A stretch of DNA of 64,000 bases from Thinopyrum elongatum (GCA_011799875.1 CM022297.1:444403292-444467291); one strand, 5' to 3'. Positions 10,930-22,939 are shown, counted from the stretch's first letter. Translations and numbers: made by a program. Notes: generated by a model not told the origin, from the letters alone.

Positions 10930-12722
10930 TGCGGAGATGCTCAATATTCCATGAGTTTTGCAACTGAATGCCATCTCCGGTCTCCAGACGAACTGCGCCA
11001 GGTCTGGTGACTCGTACTACCCGGTAAGGGCCTTCCCACTTTGGTGACAACTTGTTTGTACCCTTGCGGACTGAACGCGCCTAAGGACAAGGTCACCTTC
11101 CTCAAAACACCGGGCGTGAACCCTGTGGCTATGACAGCGACACAGGGCTTGCTGATAGCGTGCAGCACGCGTAGTAGCCCGGAGACGGTTCTCCTCGAGT
11201 AGCACAGCGTCGTCACGCCAGTGCTGATCTTGCGCTACTTCATCGTAGGCAAGCACTCGAGGCGACCCGTAAATGAGTTCCGTGGGGATAACTGCTTTTG
11301 CCCGTAGACCAGGGAGAAGGGAGTCTGCCCGGTAGCTCTGTTTGGTGTTGTTCTGAGGGACCAGAGAACTACCGGCAGCTCCTCGATCCACCGCCTGCCG
11401 TGCTTCTACAGCGTATCAAAGGTTCTCGTCTTGAGTCCACGCAGCACTTCAGCGTTCGCCCTCTCAGCTTGCCCATTGCTTCGGGGGTGTGCCACAGAGG
11501 CAAATGAGATTTTGCATTCGAGGGCATGAACATATTGCATGAAGGCGCGGCTCGTGAACTGGGTGCCGTTGTCGGTAATGATCCTTGCCGGAACTCCAAA
11601 ACGACACACCAATTCTTTCAAGAACTTGATAGCTGACTGAGCAGTCACCTTTCTCACGGCAGTCACTTCCGGCCACTTTGTAAACTAGTCGATAGCAACG
11701 AACAAGAATTCAAAGCCCCCGATTGCTCGGGGGAAGGGGCCGAGGATATCGAGACCCCAGACCAAAAATGGCCATGATAGAGGGATTGTTTGAAGAGCTT
11801 GGGCAGGCAGGTGGGTTTTCTTGGAATGGAACTGGTAGGCTTCACGTTTGGTGACTAGCTCGACCGCATCTTGGAGGGCTGTGGGCCAATAGAATCCTTG
11901 CCGGAATGCTTTCCCAACTAGTGCCCTTGATCCAATGTGGGAGCCACACATGCCTTTGTGTATCTCAGCCAGCAGTTCCTTTCCTTCTTCCCGGCAGACA
12001 CACTTTAATTTCACACCGTTGGGCCTCCTTTTGTACAGAGTTTCATCGACAAACTGATACATACTGGCCCTCCGGGCTACTTTTTCAGCTTCGTCTTGGT
12101 TGCCGGGAAGCTCTTCGGTTTGGAGGAAGTGGACAATGTGCCTTGCCCAAGTTGGAGCCTGGGGCTCGGCAACGAGGACTAGCGGCACCTCCTCTGCTGC
12201 GGGAGCACATGCCTCGTTCGCGGGGTCCATGGGCCCAGCTGGAGGGTGTGGTCCGGCAGACTGCAAGGAGTAGTTTCCGGCAGGGTCTCTGCCAGGAGCG
12301 GACGGCTCTACCGGGAGAGGCTTATCGGAGTCCAACTTTCTCCTTTTCCGGGCAATTGTTGCTGGGGATACGGAGGGCTGAGTGAGATGGAGAACAAAAG
12401 TCCTTGGTTCCACAGGGAGCTTCTGCGCAGCACACTTTGACAGATGATCAACTATGCTGTTTTCCGCACGGGGTACGTGCTCTGTTTGCAATCCGTCAAA
12501 GTGCTCCTCCAATCTCCTCACTTCCTCGACGTATGCCTCCATCAATGGACTTTGGTAATCCTTGTTAACTTGTCTCACCACAAGCTGTGAATCTCCTCGA
12601 ATGATCAGCTTCTTAATTCCCAATTCAGCTGCAATCCTGAGCCCGACAAGGAGCCCTTCATATTCTGCTGTGTTGTTGGTTGCTTCTTCCCGGGCAAAAT
12701 GCATTTGGACGATGTACCTCAA
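10930..12722 (-). pseudogene. RNase H C-terminus and integrase of element A
   Basis: The frame resumes one register off from the RT frame near 12720: FAREEATNNTAEYEGL and IRGDSQLVV belong to RNase H. A variable linker follows, then the integrase zinc region (HKGMCGSHIGSRAL...REAYQFH, where the usual Cys pair appears changed to Arg and Tyr). The catalytic core shows GLDILGPFPRA (first Asp), TDNGTQF (second Asp) and HPRSNGQAERA (Glu). Stops occur at 11685-11687 (TAG, beside FVAID) and 11406-11408, and a further frame change near 11300 precedes [14 protein letters not shown]. The integrase would insert the cDNA; this copy cannot be translated intact. Confidence 0.9.
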
Positions 12723-15700
12723 GTGCTCCCCGGAGGGGCAACAAGAAGCACGCCAGCTCCTGCACCTTGTAGGGAAAAAGCACCATCAAAATACATAATC
12801 CATTCTTGGGGCGATTCCTTGCCGGGGATAGCTGTCTCCGTCACTTCCTCATCAGGGGTTGGCATCCATTCTACAATAAACTCTGCCAATGCCGTGCTCT
12901 GAATAGTTGTCGTGCTTTCAAACTTCAAACCAAAACTGGATAACTCCAAAGCCCACTCCACTATTCTGCCGGTAGCCTCAGGGTTTCGGAGTATCCGTTG
13001 CAACGGGAAATGAGTGACAACCGTGATCTCATGGGCTTGGAAGTAGTGGCGCAGTTTCCTTGAGGCCATGATGAGACCAAAAATCAACTTTTGCACGCCA
13101 GAGTACCTCGATCTAGCCCCCTGTAATAAGGAGTTGACGAAGTACACTGGGCGTTGCACCACTTTCTTCCTTGCCGTGTCCTTGGGGTTGCTCTCATTGC
13201 CGTGCTCATTGCTGTCCTGTTCCTTCTCTGACTCTGCCGGTCTTTGCTCACTCTCTGCCTCATCCACTTCTCGCCGCGCTACCAAAGCTGCACTGACAAC
13301 TTGGCTGGTTGCTGCTAGGTACAGCAGCAACGGCTGCTGGGGTTTGGGAGTGACCAAGGTAGGCACGGAGGACAAGTAGGCCTTCAACTCTTGCAAAGCT
13401 GCATCTGCTTCCGGGGTCCACTTCATGGGTCTTGCCTTCTTCAAAAATTTGAAGAACGGCAGGGCGTGCTCGGCAGACTTGGAGATGAATCTACTTAGCG
13501 CGGCAACGCATCCTGTCAGACGCCTCACATCCTTAACTGTCCTTGGTGCTTGGATCTGCTCGATATCCTTGATCTTGTCGGGATTGGCTTCGATCCCGCG
13601 ATGGGATACAAAGAACCCAAGCAACTTGCCGGAGGGAACACCAAATACGCACTTCTCCGGGTTGAGCTTCAAATTGATTTTGCGCAGATTAGCAAACGTC
13701 TCCTCCAAATCTTGAATAAGGGTGGCCCTATCCTTGGTCTTGACCACAATATCATGCATATAGGCTTCTATGTTTCTATGCAACTGTGGCTCAAAACCAA
13801 TCTGGACTGCCCTTGCAAAAGTGGACCCGGCACTATTTAATCCGAATTGCATGCGGACAAAATAGTACGTACCACATGGAGTGATGAACAACGTCTTCTC
13901 TTCATCTTCCTTGCACATGAAGATCTGGTGATACCCAGAATACGCATCCAGAAAGGAGAGCAAATCACAACCTGAAGTGGAATCCACAATCTGATCAATA
14001 CGCGGCAAGGGAAACGGGTCCTTCGGGCAAGCCTTGTTGAGACCTGTGAAATCAATGCAAAGCCTCCACTTCCCGTTAGCCTTCCGGACTACCACTGGGT
14101 TTGCCAACCACGTGGGATGCAGTACTCCTCTGACCAATCCAGCTGCCTCTAGTCTCTTGATCTCTTCTGCAGTGAACTGCTGCCTCTCCAAGGCCTGCTT
14201 CCGGACTTTCTACTTGACAGGTCGGGCATGTGGGCAGACAGCAAGGTGGTGCTCGATTACCTCCCTGGGAACACCGAGGATATCAGATGGTTGCCAGGCA
14301 AACACATCGATATTCGCCCGCAGGAAGGCAACGAGTGTGCTTTCCTATTTGTCATTGAGGGTGGCGCTGATAGTGAAAGTACCATCAATGCCAGCCAGCC
14401 CTGCCGGGACCTTCTTCACTTGGGGTGCAGCGACCTTGGATCTCTTTCCATTGGAACACTCCGGCACGTCGTCAACGGGTGCCGTGCACTCGGTGGGGGC
14501 ACGCTTCCCGAACTCTTTGCCGGAGTCCCTGCAATCCCTCTTCTTTCCTTTGCTTTCCTTAGCGGGAGCTGCTGCTGCCGCTGCCTCTGCTGCGACAGCA
14601 TCCCGGTACATCTTGTCCACACAAATGATTGCATCCTTCTCATCTGATGGGATGGTGATGACTCCCAGTGGCCCAGGCATCTTCAAGGTGTTGTAAGCAT
14701 AGTGAGATGCTGCCATGAACTTAGCCAGGGCCGGGCGTCCAAGAATCCCATTGTATGGCAGGGGTAGATCAACCACATCAAACACAATCCTCTCAGTCTG
14801 GTAGTTCAGTTCTCCCCCAAATGTTATTGGCAACGTGATCTTTCCCTTAGGATGACTCCTGCCGGGATTAACTCCTTGAAACATGCCGGTAACCTCCAGC
14901 TCTTCCTCTGCTATCTGGAGCTTGCTGATAACTGCTGGGGAAATCAGATTCAACCCGGCCCTGCCGTCCACCAACATCTTCGTGACCTTGAGGTTGCGGA
15001 TTGTTGGGGAGACCAACAATGGCAACCACCCTACCGCAGTCGTACGGCTAGGATGATCCTCCTCGTCAAAGATGATGGGCGTACGGGACCACTTGAGCGG
15101 CTTCCGGGCCTCGGGCGCTGGCTCCACGGCATTGACTTCTCCTGCCCACCGCTTGAGTTGGCGGTGAGAGGTGTGCAGATATGCACCCCCGTCAATGCAC
15201 AGGGCGTCGGTGGCCTTCTGAAACTCTTGCTCACTGGTTTCCTCTTCATCCCCTCCAGCACTCTGATCACCACAGGCTTCCTTCTCTCGACCTCTGGTGG
15301 GTTTTCCTTGGTTCCGAAAGGGTTTGCCGGGGAGATTTACTTCACAACATCAGCCCTTGCCGCCAGCAACATTCTGACCCTTTTCCTTGTCACGCTTCTC
15401 AAACTCTGCTTTCTGTCTTTTGACAAGCTGCTCAACCTGATAACACTCTTGAAGGTCGTGGCCCTTGGTCCGATGAATCTTGCAATACGGCCCACCACCT
15501 TTCCCGGCTTTCTCGGCAGCAGCGGCTTCCCGGCAGTCAGCACACACGGCAGCTTCATTGCCGGGGGCCTCAGCTTCGGCCTTCTTGCCGGTACTAGGCG
15601 TACCCGATCCTTCAACAGTCATTACTGCCTTATCCCTTCGCTTCTTACTACGCTTCTTGCTCTTCTTCTGACTGGTTGATTCATCCTCATCCTCTGAATC

Positions 15701-17281
15701 AATATTGGTGCAATCTTCCTCTCCGGGCAACTTTCTTCCCTCCTCCATGCGAGCACACTTATCCACCAATGTGCAGAGCTCCTTCACAGTCTTGGGCAAC
15801 CGTACGTTCATCTTGGAACGAATCCGGCGGTTGCGCACATTGGACTGGAAGGTGGCTATCACGGCTGCTGGATGGATATTTGGGATATTTCTATGAACTT
15901 TGCTGAATCTCTGTAAATACTTACGGAGGGTCTCTTCTTCCTTTTGTTGGAGAAGCTGCAAGTCGCTGGGTCGGCCCGGCTCTTGGTGGCCACCAGTGAC
16001 GGCACTGATGAACTCATGGCACAGGCCTGCCCATGACGAAATGGAGTTCTCCGGCAGGTGCATCAGCCAAGACCTCACGTTGGACTTGAGGGCCAAAGGA
16101 AGGTAGTTGGTGAACATCTTCTCATCTCTTCCCCCGGCAGCCTGAACAGCGATGGTGTAGATGCTCAGGAACTCTGCCGGGTTTAGCCTCCCATCGTACT
16201 TCTCAGGTATCTCTGGCTTGAACATGCGGACGGACGGCCAACAGACTTGCCACAGCTCACGGGTAAAGGCAGGGCAGTCACCCTCGAAAGGTAGGCACCC
16301 GCCAATACCGAGCGCGGGCTCGTCGACACCGGGGCCGTCGCACCCATCGGTCCGGCTGAGGTCCTCATGGCGTTGCTTGACAACGGCGCATGTGTCTCCT
16401 CTCTGCCTATCCTCCGGGGCTCGTCGTTGGCTTGGACGCACTCAAGGGTCAGAAGAGGCCATCGAGACGTCGTCGGGATCTTGATTATGTTGCGCTCGCG
16501 CTGGCTGCCGTGGCGGGGACTGCACCGTGGGGATGGCCCCTTCTATACGGTCAGCAGCATGAGCCGTTGCTGTCTCTTGGGGCGACCGTGGCGGGCCAGC
16601 TCGCCGTGAGCCCCCAGCTTCGGCGAAACCGAGCAGACTTTGGATGGTGGCACGCCATTCGTCCATTTGCTCGGCCGCTGGCGGAAACCTCAGTAGCAAC
16701 TGAGCGCGCGCCATGGCCTTCGAGGTTGTACTTGGCATGGGTGATGATGAAGTCGATCGCACCGTCGCTCGGCTCCTGTCGGTGCCAGTGGCAGCAACAC
16801 TGCACCCCCGCTGCTGCGGGGTGACCACCTGGATGGCAGGGTGGTGCGGCGAAGGCGCTCGAGGGCCAGTGGCTCCGTTGGGCACAGCGGCTTGGTCGAC
16901 CCGTCCCGGGGGAGGTGCACGCGCTGCGACCGCACCCGTGGTGGGAGCGGTCGAAGGGCGGCGATTCGCCCCGGCCCGAGTGCCGTTGCTGCGGATGTAC
17001 CCGTCGGTGGGCGGAAGGGGCGCAGATGGAGTAACCCCTTCACTCGGATCTTGTGGAGCGTGGCCGTCGGGATGTTGCTGATGCTGCTCTCCTCCGATGT
17101 CTCCTGCTCCTGTGTCGGCCGCGGGGGAAGTGGTGACGGTGACGCCTGCTCCGACCACATCCCCAGCAGCGTCTGCGTCCTCGCGTGTCTGCGCACCCCC
17201 CGCGGCATTAGAGGCCGCGGGCGGTGGAGCCTTCGAGGTGGAAGGACGAGCCGAAGAACCGGGTTTCTTCTTGGGCGCCAT
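12719..17281 (-). pseudogene. gag-protease-RT-RNase H polyprotein of element A
   Basis: One frame runs from ATG 17281 to 12719 with four stops: TGA 16442-16444, TGA 15350-15352, TAG 14345-14347 and TAG 14210-14212. Order: Pro/Ala-rich N-terminus; capsid with KYDGRLNPAEFL and RSWLMHLP; basic KKSKKRSKKRRDK; knuckle-like CKIHRTKGHDLQEC; protease with MLVDGRAGLNLIS and GILGRPALAKF; RT with LCIDFTGLNKACPKDPFPLPRID and FLDAYSGYHQI. The RT metal-binding box reads YMHD instead of YMDD (His codon 13754-13756), so the enzyme would be dead even without the stops. RNase H starts at MYFDGAFS. After 12719 the frame shifts. The N-terminal start is chosen because MAPKKK is the first ATG that is followed by the family-like basic and Pro-rich text. 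Confidence 0.9.
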
Positions 17282-17362
17282 GGCCGATGGCGTCGTTGAA
17301 GATGCTGATGGTGATGAAGGTGACGCGCTACACATGCCTTCAGGTTCGCGCAAGCGGTCCCA

Positions 17363-17381
17363 CTACCTGGCGCGCCAAAGA
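17363..17381 (-). other. Primer-binding site region of element A
   Basis: Directly after the 5' LTR the minus strand reads TCTTTGGCGCGCCAGGTAG. TTGGCGCGCCAGGTAG is seen after 5' LTRs of related grass elements. I cannot assign the tRNA with certainty. Confidence 0.6.
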
Positions 17382-18301
17382 TGTCGCGGGAAACCACGGC
17401 CACCTATGGGACCAGGAGGCCCCTTGCTGGTTCGGCAGGGGGGCATCGCGTTGCATAAAGAGCAGACGAGCGTGTGATAGCATGGTAGAGATCACACATG
17501 CATTTTTACCCAGGTTCAGGCCACTGTGAGGCATAAAACACTACTCCTGCTTTGGTGGATTGATGGTGGAAAGGTGGTGGTGGAGCGTAGTACACTTGCC
17601 CGGCAAGGGTTGCCTCTGGGCGGCAGTGGCTACGCGCGTATGGGGGTCTGAGTTATCCAACCTTCTAACCCTCTCTACGGTCGCCATGGGCCTCCTTTTA
17701 TAGATTAAGGGATCACCACAATGGCAAAATAGTCATTATGCACTGATAAGATAGCACACAGTGGTATCATACCTAACTCTGCGGGCTGACAGGGCGCATT
17801 AAATGCACCGCTCAACGTCACATCGTTGGTTGCCCGGCAAGGCTTGCCGGGCTATCTCGCCAGCTCCACGCCTGCTCACTTGACACATCGCATGACGGGT
17901 GTCATCTACAGGTGTTTCCTATAGGAAGAGGCTGCCATGTGGTGAATGGCTGCCACTTAGTCACTCCGCGGTTTGACACCGCACTGATTGACGACGTGGG
18001 TCGTGGTGGAGTAGTTGGTGAGGTGGTTTTGCCTCCATGTGCCCCGGCAGGCCTTGCCGGGACATCTTGGACATCGTCTTCTGGGGGTGGCCTCGCCCCT
18101 TGCCGAGCTCGCCTGCCCGGCAAAGGAGGCCCTTCTCCTGATGGTGCCTTGCTTCTTTGGCTTGATCTTGGTCCCTCTGATCTGCATGTTAGTCCTTTGA
18201 ACCTCTTAGTCCCTTGTATTCTGACTTGGGTTGGTGCTTCAATCTCGTCCCCGTGCCTGTGCACAGTCTGGGCAACAGACCCAGGGTTTGTTACACCGAC
18301 A
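17382..18301 (-). repeat. 5' LTR of element A
   Basis: 920 bp with edges TGTCG...CGACA, a 5-bp terminal inverted repeat. A near-perfect palindrome at 17832-17852 (arms GCCCGGCAAG/CTTGCCGGGC) and a second at 18044-18060 are notable. It is followed by the TSD AGGGG. Confidence 0.95.
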
Positions 18302-18373
18302 AGGGGAAACTCTTTGCTCTTCCGGTCGGGGTGAAGATACCCCGAACAAACCCCTCAAAGGATGATGTTCCAT
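18302..18373 (-). pseudogene. gag: gag start of element B, cut by element A
   Basis: ATG at 18373 opens MEHHPLRGLFG and runs 24 codons to the insertion point. Removing element A and one TSD copy joins it in frame to 7916 (PTEPTKNIYYEIPSG), so this was one gag before A landed. The start lies 76 bp past the PBS and is the first ATG on the sense strand there. Confidence 0.7.
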
Positions 18374-18449
18374 AGTAACAAGTGACAGTAAATTTCAGCA
18401 TGTAATATAAATGTTTCCTTACCAAATTCCACTCACCAAAGGTGCTTCA

Positions 18450-18468
18450 CTCCCCGGCAACAGCGCCA
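18450..18468 (-). other. Primer-binding site of element B
   Basis: Minus strand TGGCGCTGTTGCCGGGGAG. It differs by one base from TGGCGCCGTTGCCGGGGA, the Athila-type site that pairs with tRNA-Asp. Confidence 0.8.
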
Positions 18469-18479
18469 GAAAAGATTCT

Positions 18480-20001
18480 TGATGACCCACAAGTATAGGG
18501 GATCTATCATAGTCCTTTCGATAAGTAAGAGTGTCGAACCCAACGAGGAGCAGAAGGAAATGACAAGCGGTTTTCAGCAAGGTATTTTCTGCAAGCACTG
18601 AAATGCTCGGTAACAGATAGTATTGTGATAAGATAATTCGTAACGGGTAACAAGTAACAAGTATAAAAAAGGTGCAGCATGGTGGCCCAATCCTTTTTGT
18701 AGCAAAGGACAAGCCAGGACAAACTCTTATATAAAGCAAAGCGCTCCCGAGGACACATGGGAATTATTGTCAAGTTAGTTTTCATCATGCTCAGATGATT
18801 CGCGTTCGTTACTTTGATAATTTGATATGTGGGTGGACCGGTGCTTGGGTGTTGTCCTTAGTTGGACAAGCCTCCCACTTATGATTAACCCCCCTCGCAA
18901 GCATCCACAATTACGAAAGAAGAATTAAGATAAATCTAACCATAGCATGAAACATGTGAATCCAAATCAGCCCCTTACGAAGCAACTCATAAACTAGGGT
19001 TTAAGCTTCTGTCACTCTAGCAACCCATCATCTACTTATTACTTCCCAATGCCTTCTCCTAGCCCAAATGATGGTGAAGTGTCATGTAGTCGATTTTCAC
19101 ATAACACCATTAGAGGAAAGACAACATACATCTCATCAAAATATCGAACGAATACCAAATTCACATGATTACTTATAACAAGACTTCTCCCATGTCCTCA
19201 GGAACAAAAGTAACTACTCACAAAGCATATTCATGTTCATAATTAGAGGGGTAACAAATATCATTAAGGATCTGAACATATGATCTTCCACCGAATAAAC
19301 CAACTAGCATCAACTACAAGGAGTAATCAACACTACTAGCAACCCACAGTTACCAACCTGAGGTTTTGAGACAAAGATCGTATACAAGAGATGAACTAGG
19401 GTTTGGAGAGGAGATGGTGCTAGTGAAGATGTTGATGGAGATTGACCCCCTCTCAATGAGAGGATCGTTGGTGATGACGATGGCTTCGATTTCTCCCTCT
19501 CGGAGGGAAGTTTCCCCAGTAGAATAGCACCACCGCAGCCCTAGATTGCTTCTGCCCAGGTTCCGCCTCGAGATAGCGGCGCTTCATCCCGAAAGCTTCC
19601 TTATGATTTTTTCCAGGTCAGAACCCTCCATATAGGAGAAGATGGGCACCGGAGACCTGCCAGGGGGCCCACAAGCCCTAGGGGCGCGCCCAGGGGGTAG
19701 GGCGTGCCCCCCAGGCTTGTGGCCACCTGGTGGGTCCCCCTCTGGATATTTCTTTACCCAATCTTTTTTATATATTCCAAAATAATTCTCCGTAAATTTT
19801 CAGGACTTTTGGAGTTGTGAGAATAGGTCTCTCAGATTTGCTCCTTTCCGGTCTAGAACTCCAGCTGTCGGCATTCTCCCTCTTTGTGTAAACCTTGTAA
19901 AATAAGAGAGAAAAGGCATAAGTATTGTACCATAATGTGTAATAACAGCCCATAATGTAATAAATATCAATATAAAAGCTTGATGCAAAATGGACGTATC
20001 A
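18480..20001 (-). repeat. LTR of element B (family W, 1522 bp)
   Basis: Edges on the minus strand are TGATACGTCC and GGGTCATCA. The same family recurs, truncated, at 46406-47402. A GC-rich hairpin (arms CCACAAGCC/GGCTTGTGG, 19669-19722) lies just upstream of a TATA-like CTATATGG near 19635. Short frames within it are not genes. Confidence 0.9.
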
Positions 20002-20400
20002 CCTAGCAGCACCACTTTCAAGGGGGTCATCCCCGACATTGAAGCCCAATGTTCGTGCATTCTCACCTTGGAAGTAGTATTCGCCTCTCCGGATAACTTC
20101 CAGAGCAAAGAGTTGATCTTCGACATCGCCCCCTTCCGCAGCGGCTATCACACCCTCCTAGGCCGAACGGCATTCGCTCGTTTCAACACCGTCCCCCACT
20201 ATGCCTACCTCAAATTGAAGATGCCCGGACCAAGAGGCATCATAACAGTTAATGGCAACACGGAGCGCTCTCTCCGGACTAAGGAACACAGTGCGGCCTT
20301 GGTGGTCAAATATGAAGGGCTGAAAGGTCAGTCCGCCGTCAAGGCGCGAGAGGCAAATAAGCGAGCGCGGGCCCTATCCCCAGTCAAGGGGCCTCCCTAG
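20002..20400 (+). pseudogene. Protease C-terminal region of element D
   Basis: The open frame carries STTFKGVIPDIEA, LIFDIAPFRSGYHTLLGR, FARFNTVPHYAYLKLKMPGP and GIITVNGNTERSL, the part of gypsy proteins that follows the aspartic protease core. The catalytic Asp-Ser-Gly part is missing because B inserted upstream. It ends in TAG at 20398-20400 after a basic tail, and no RT follows. The unbroken frame up to a stop suggests the family normally ends here and borrows RT from another element. Confidence 0.7.
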
Positions 20401-20969
20401 GTTCGACGTGCATAGGGATACGCCCCCCATGGCAGGCCCACCTCAGCAGCACACTACATGCCTAGATATCATAACTTCGCGCCCAAAATACCATGGGCAG
20501 CTGTGGGGTTTAAACCAAGAGTTCGGTTCGACCGCACCATAGTATAATGCGTCTTCAGACAACGAACAGGTACCATCTAGGACCTATCCGGCATCAAGCC
20601 CCAGCAATGCAGCAACCTCTTGAAGACTCCTTGTCAAGGACCCGTCATCGGACAACCACCCAATAAAGTTTGTTCCTCCCAACAGAAGCAAAGGCGCAGG
20701 CGTGCAGTAGGCCACAGTTCGGGTGTTAACCCACACATCAAGGCCCTACATAAACCTTTCATCTGCAAATTTATCTTTCTCTTTTTTACAATGTATCCCT
20801 ATCCGAGGTCTTGTTCGGCAGCTCGAATTGTATGGTTAGACGTTATGAGCTTACTGGAAATAAAGCAAATCTTTTTACGGTTCCTTTACAGTTGTCCATG
20901 TTGTACCTTTCCTTTTTTTGCTCCTTTTCGCTCTTCGAATCTGTCTCAATCAAGTGTGATACACTTCAA

Positions 20970-20974
<5 letters not shown>
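20401..20974 (+). other. Noncoding linker of element D
   Basis: No frame of note. It contains pyrimidine-rich stretches and leads into the (TA)n tract. The matching stretch on the other side of T begins at 26046. Confidence 0.5.

Positions 20975-21023
<49 letters not shown>
20975..21023. repeat. (AT)n microsatellite, left of element T
   Basis: About 49 bp of pure alternating AT. Together with 25982-26045 it brackets element T. Confidence 0.95.
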
Positions 21024-21024
<1 letters not shown>

Positions 21025-21030
21025 CTGGTA

Positions 21031-21054
21031 TATTCTGCTAATATTAGCAGAATA
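21031..21054. repeat. 24-bp perfect palindrome at the left end of element T
   Basis: Arms TATTCTGCTAAT and ATTAGCAGAATA meet with no loop. A second TTATTCTG follows at once. The same TATTCTGCTAA unit forms the right end, so this may be the transposase site or a terminal hairpin. Confidence 0.9.
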
Positions 21055-21180
21055 GTTATTCTGATAACACTTCCGCACTGCACGCTCAACGTGAGGGCAC
21101 TGCACTTTCAGTAGCTAGGATACTGCAATACAGAGACTAGTGAACTTCCCGTCGCAAAAAACTGCACGCGGTGTTTTCTT

Positions 21181-21866
21181 GGTACTATTTTCGCTCCAGT
21201 TTTTAAACTGTTTGTCGGAACGAGGCGTGTAATATACCATTGAAAAGCTATGGATTAGGCGCAACTTCGCCATGTTGAAATTGTTTCAAGATTCATCACG
21301 GTTTAAGAGCAGTTTCGAAAACAATGCGGCACACGACGAGTGGCAGCGAGCGTTTTTTTCTAAACCGCTCGTCCGAATGAAACAAATGATACACCGTTGG
21401 AAAGATATCGTCGAGGCGCATCTTTTTCATATCTATTATTTTTCTCTAATTCGTTATGGTTTAAGAGCAGTTTTAAATTTACTAAATCGCGGAATTCTGT
21501 TTTTAAAAAAAATTCAGTTTTTCGGTACTGTTTTCACTCCAGTTTTTTAACCGTTTGTCGAAACAGGGCGTGTAATATACCATTGAAAAGCTATGGACGA
21601 GGCGCAACTTTCATATGTGGAAATGTTTTTGAGATTCCTTATGGTTTTAAGTTAATTATGAAAATCGTGCGGCTGACGATGAGTGGCAGCGGCCGTTTTT
21701 CGCGAAATTTTTAGAAACCGCTGGTCGGAATGACTAAAATTATACGCCGTTGGAAAGATATCGTCGAAGCGCAACCTTTTCATGAAGATCACTTTCTCTA
21801 ATTCCTTACGATTTAACAGCGGTTTTAAAATTACCGAAATGCGGACACTCTGTTTTTCGCGACACC
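21181..21866. repeat. Tandem repeat in element T: two 343-bp units, each of two related halves
   Basis: GGTACTRTTTTCRCTCCAGT begins both units (21181 and 21524). Within each, a YATAYACCRTTGRAAAG motif appears twice (21230, 21387, 21573, 21739), giving steps of 157, 186 and 166 bp. Each motif is followed by GAGGCGCAWCTTT and then by TTAYGGTTTAAGAGCAG-like text. The array behaves like a four-monomer satellite with a dimer pattern. Confidence 0.75.
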
Positions 21867-21939
21867 AAAATTGACCTGTGTCCTGCATCAGACAGAACGA
21901 CACACTGCTTCAGACTGAAAACCGCACTACATCAGACGG

Positions 21940-22700
21940 ACAAGCGAACTGCATGTTTTCGTAAATATTCTCAGGCGAGGAAGTGGACCGCACTTCACCT
22001 CGGGAGTAAGTGAACCACAATACTATCGAGAAGTGAACCTCATACCCCCTTTTTTTGCCGTTTCGGTAACATTTTTTCTGCACTTCACACTAGGAGTAAG
22101 TGAACCACGTGATTTTTTGTTGTCCTTTTTCATACTTAATATTTTTTACATGCGTAGACCGGGCGAGTGGACCGCATGAACTAAGCGAGTCGGCTGCATA
22201 ATTTTGTATTTGTTTTTCTTCTGTATTGCATGCGCAAAGACAATGAATTGCTCGGAGAGGGATGTTTACAAGGATGAAGAAAGCGAACTGCATGGTCGAG
22301 AAAAATGAACCGCAACACAATGCAGAACCGCTTTAAAACAAATCCATATACATGTGCCTGAAAAACAATACAAATCATCCCTGAAAAACAAATTTCATGG
22401 GTCCTCAAACTGCATGCATTGGCTGACCGAACCGCATGCCACAAATTTCCTGGGTCCTCAAATTGCATGCATTACCGAACTGAACCACATGCCACACGCT
22501 GTCATGCATGGACAAATGAACCAATCCGCACGGTACAAGCGAAGCCCAAAAAAAGAAATTGTGGTGGCGCCCCTCGTGTGTTCTGCTCTACACGGGACAA
22601 GAATAGTGAACTACATAGGTTCCCCACATTTTTTTCGACGTGGTTTGCACTGCATGGAAGATAGTGAATTGCATACGTTTTAATCACCCGCAAAAAAATT
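21940..22700. repeat. Field of degenerate GAACYGCATG motifs in element T
   Basis: Clear copies: 21946-21955, 22169-22178 (GGACCGCATG), 22285-22294 and 22429-22438, with many looser ones (GAACCACAT, GAATTGCAT). More lie outside this block, for example 23637-23646 and around 25058. No coding frame explains them. Confidence 0.6.
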
Positions 22701-22939
22701 GCATACGTTTTACTAATAATTCTTGTTATAGAGTGAACCACTCACCTCGCCACAAATGTACTGCACAGATTTTCTGAACATTTCAAATAGGGTCCCAATC
22801 TTCTTACAGAACAATCCCTAAAAACTGAAAATAGAAAAGCAGTATGGGAGAAAAAGAAATTACTCCAGCCAAAATACACAAACAGTCAAAAAAATTGAAA
22901 CTCCCTAAATATTACACATGGAGCCTAACATCCTTTTTC

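Larger units (their letters stand above)
7922..18301 (-). mobile_element. Complete gypsy element A (10.4 kb, Tat-like)
   Basis: The element is bounded by two 920-bp LTRs and a 5-bp TSD. On the minus strand the order is LTR, PBS, gag, protease, RT, RNase H, integrase, a 2-kb 3' region carrying an antisense unit, polypurine tract, LTR. Domain order RT before integrase is gypsy. The 3' antisense gene is a trait of Tat-lineage elements. The two LTRs differ by roughly a few per cent by eye, so it is not a very recent insertion. It lies in the gag of element B. Confidence 0.95.
18302..20001 (-). mobile_element. Gypsy element B, 5' LTR, PBS and gag start
   Basis: Minus-strand order: LTR 20001-18480, PBS 18468-18450, gag start 18373. 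Element A splits it at 18302/7916. It abuts the protease of element D at 20002, so B inserted into D; the bases 20002-20006 (CCTAG) would be its TSD copy. The 3' half of B lies beyond the window. Confidence 0.85.

Noticed and set aside
14852..15679. 275-codon plus-strand frame inside element A
   Set aside because: It lies antisense to the protease and gag, which have clear motifs; no motif or promoter of its own.
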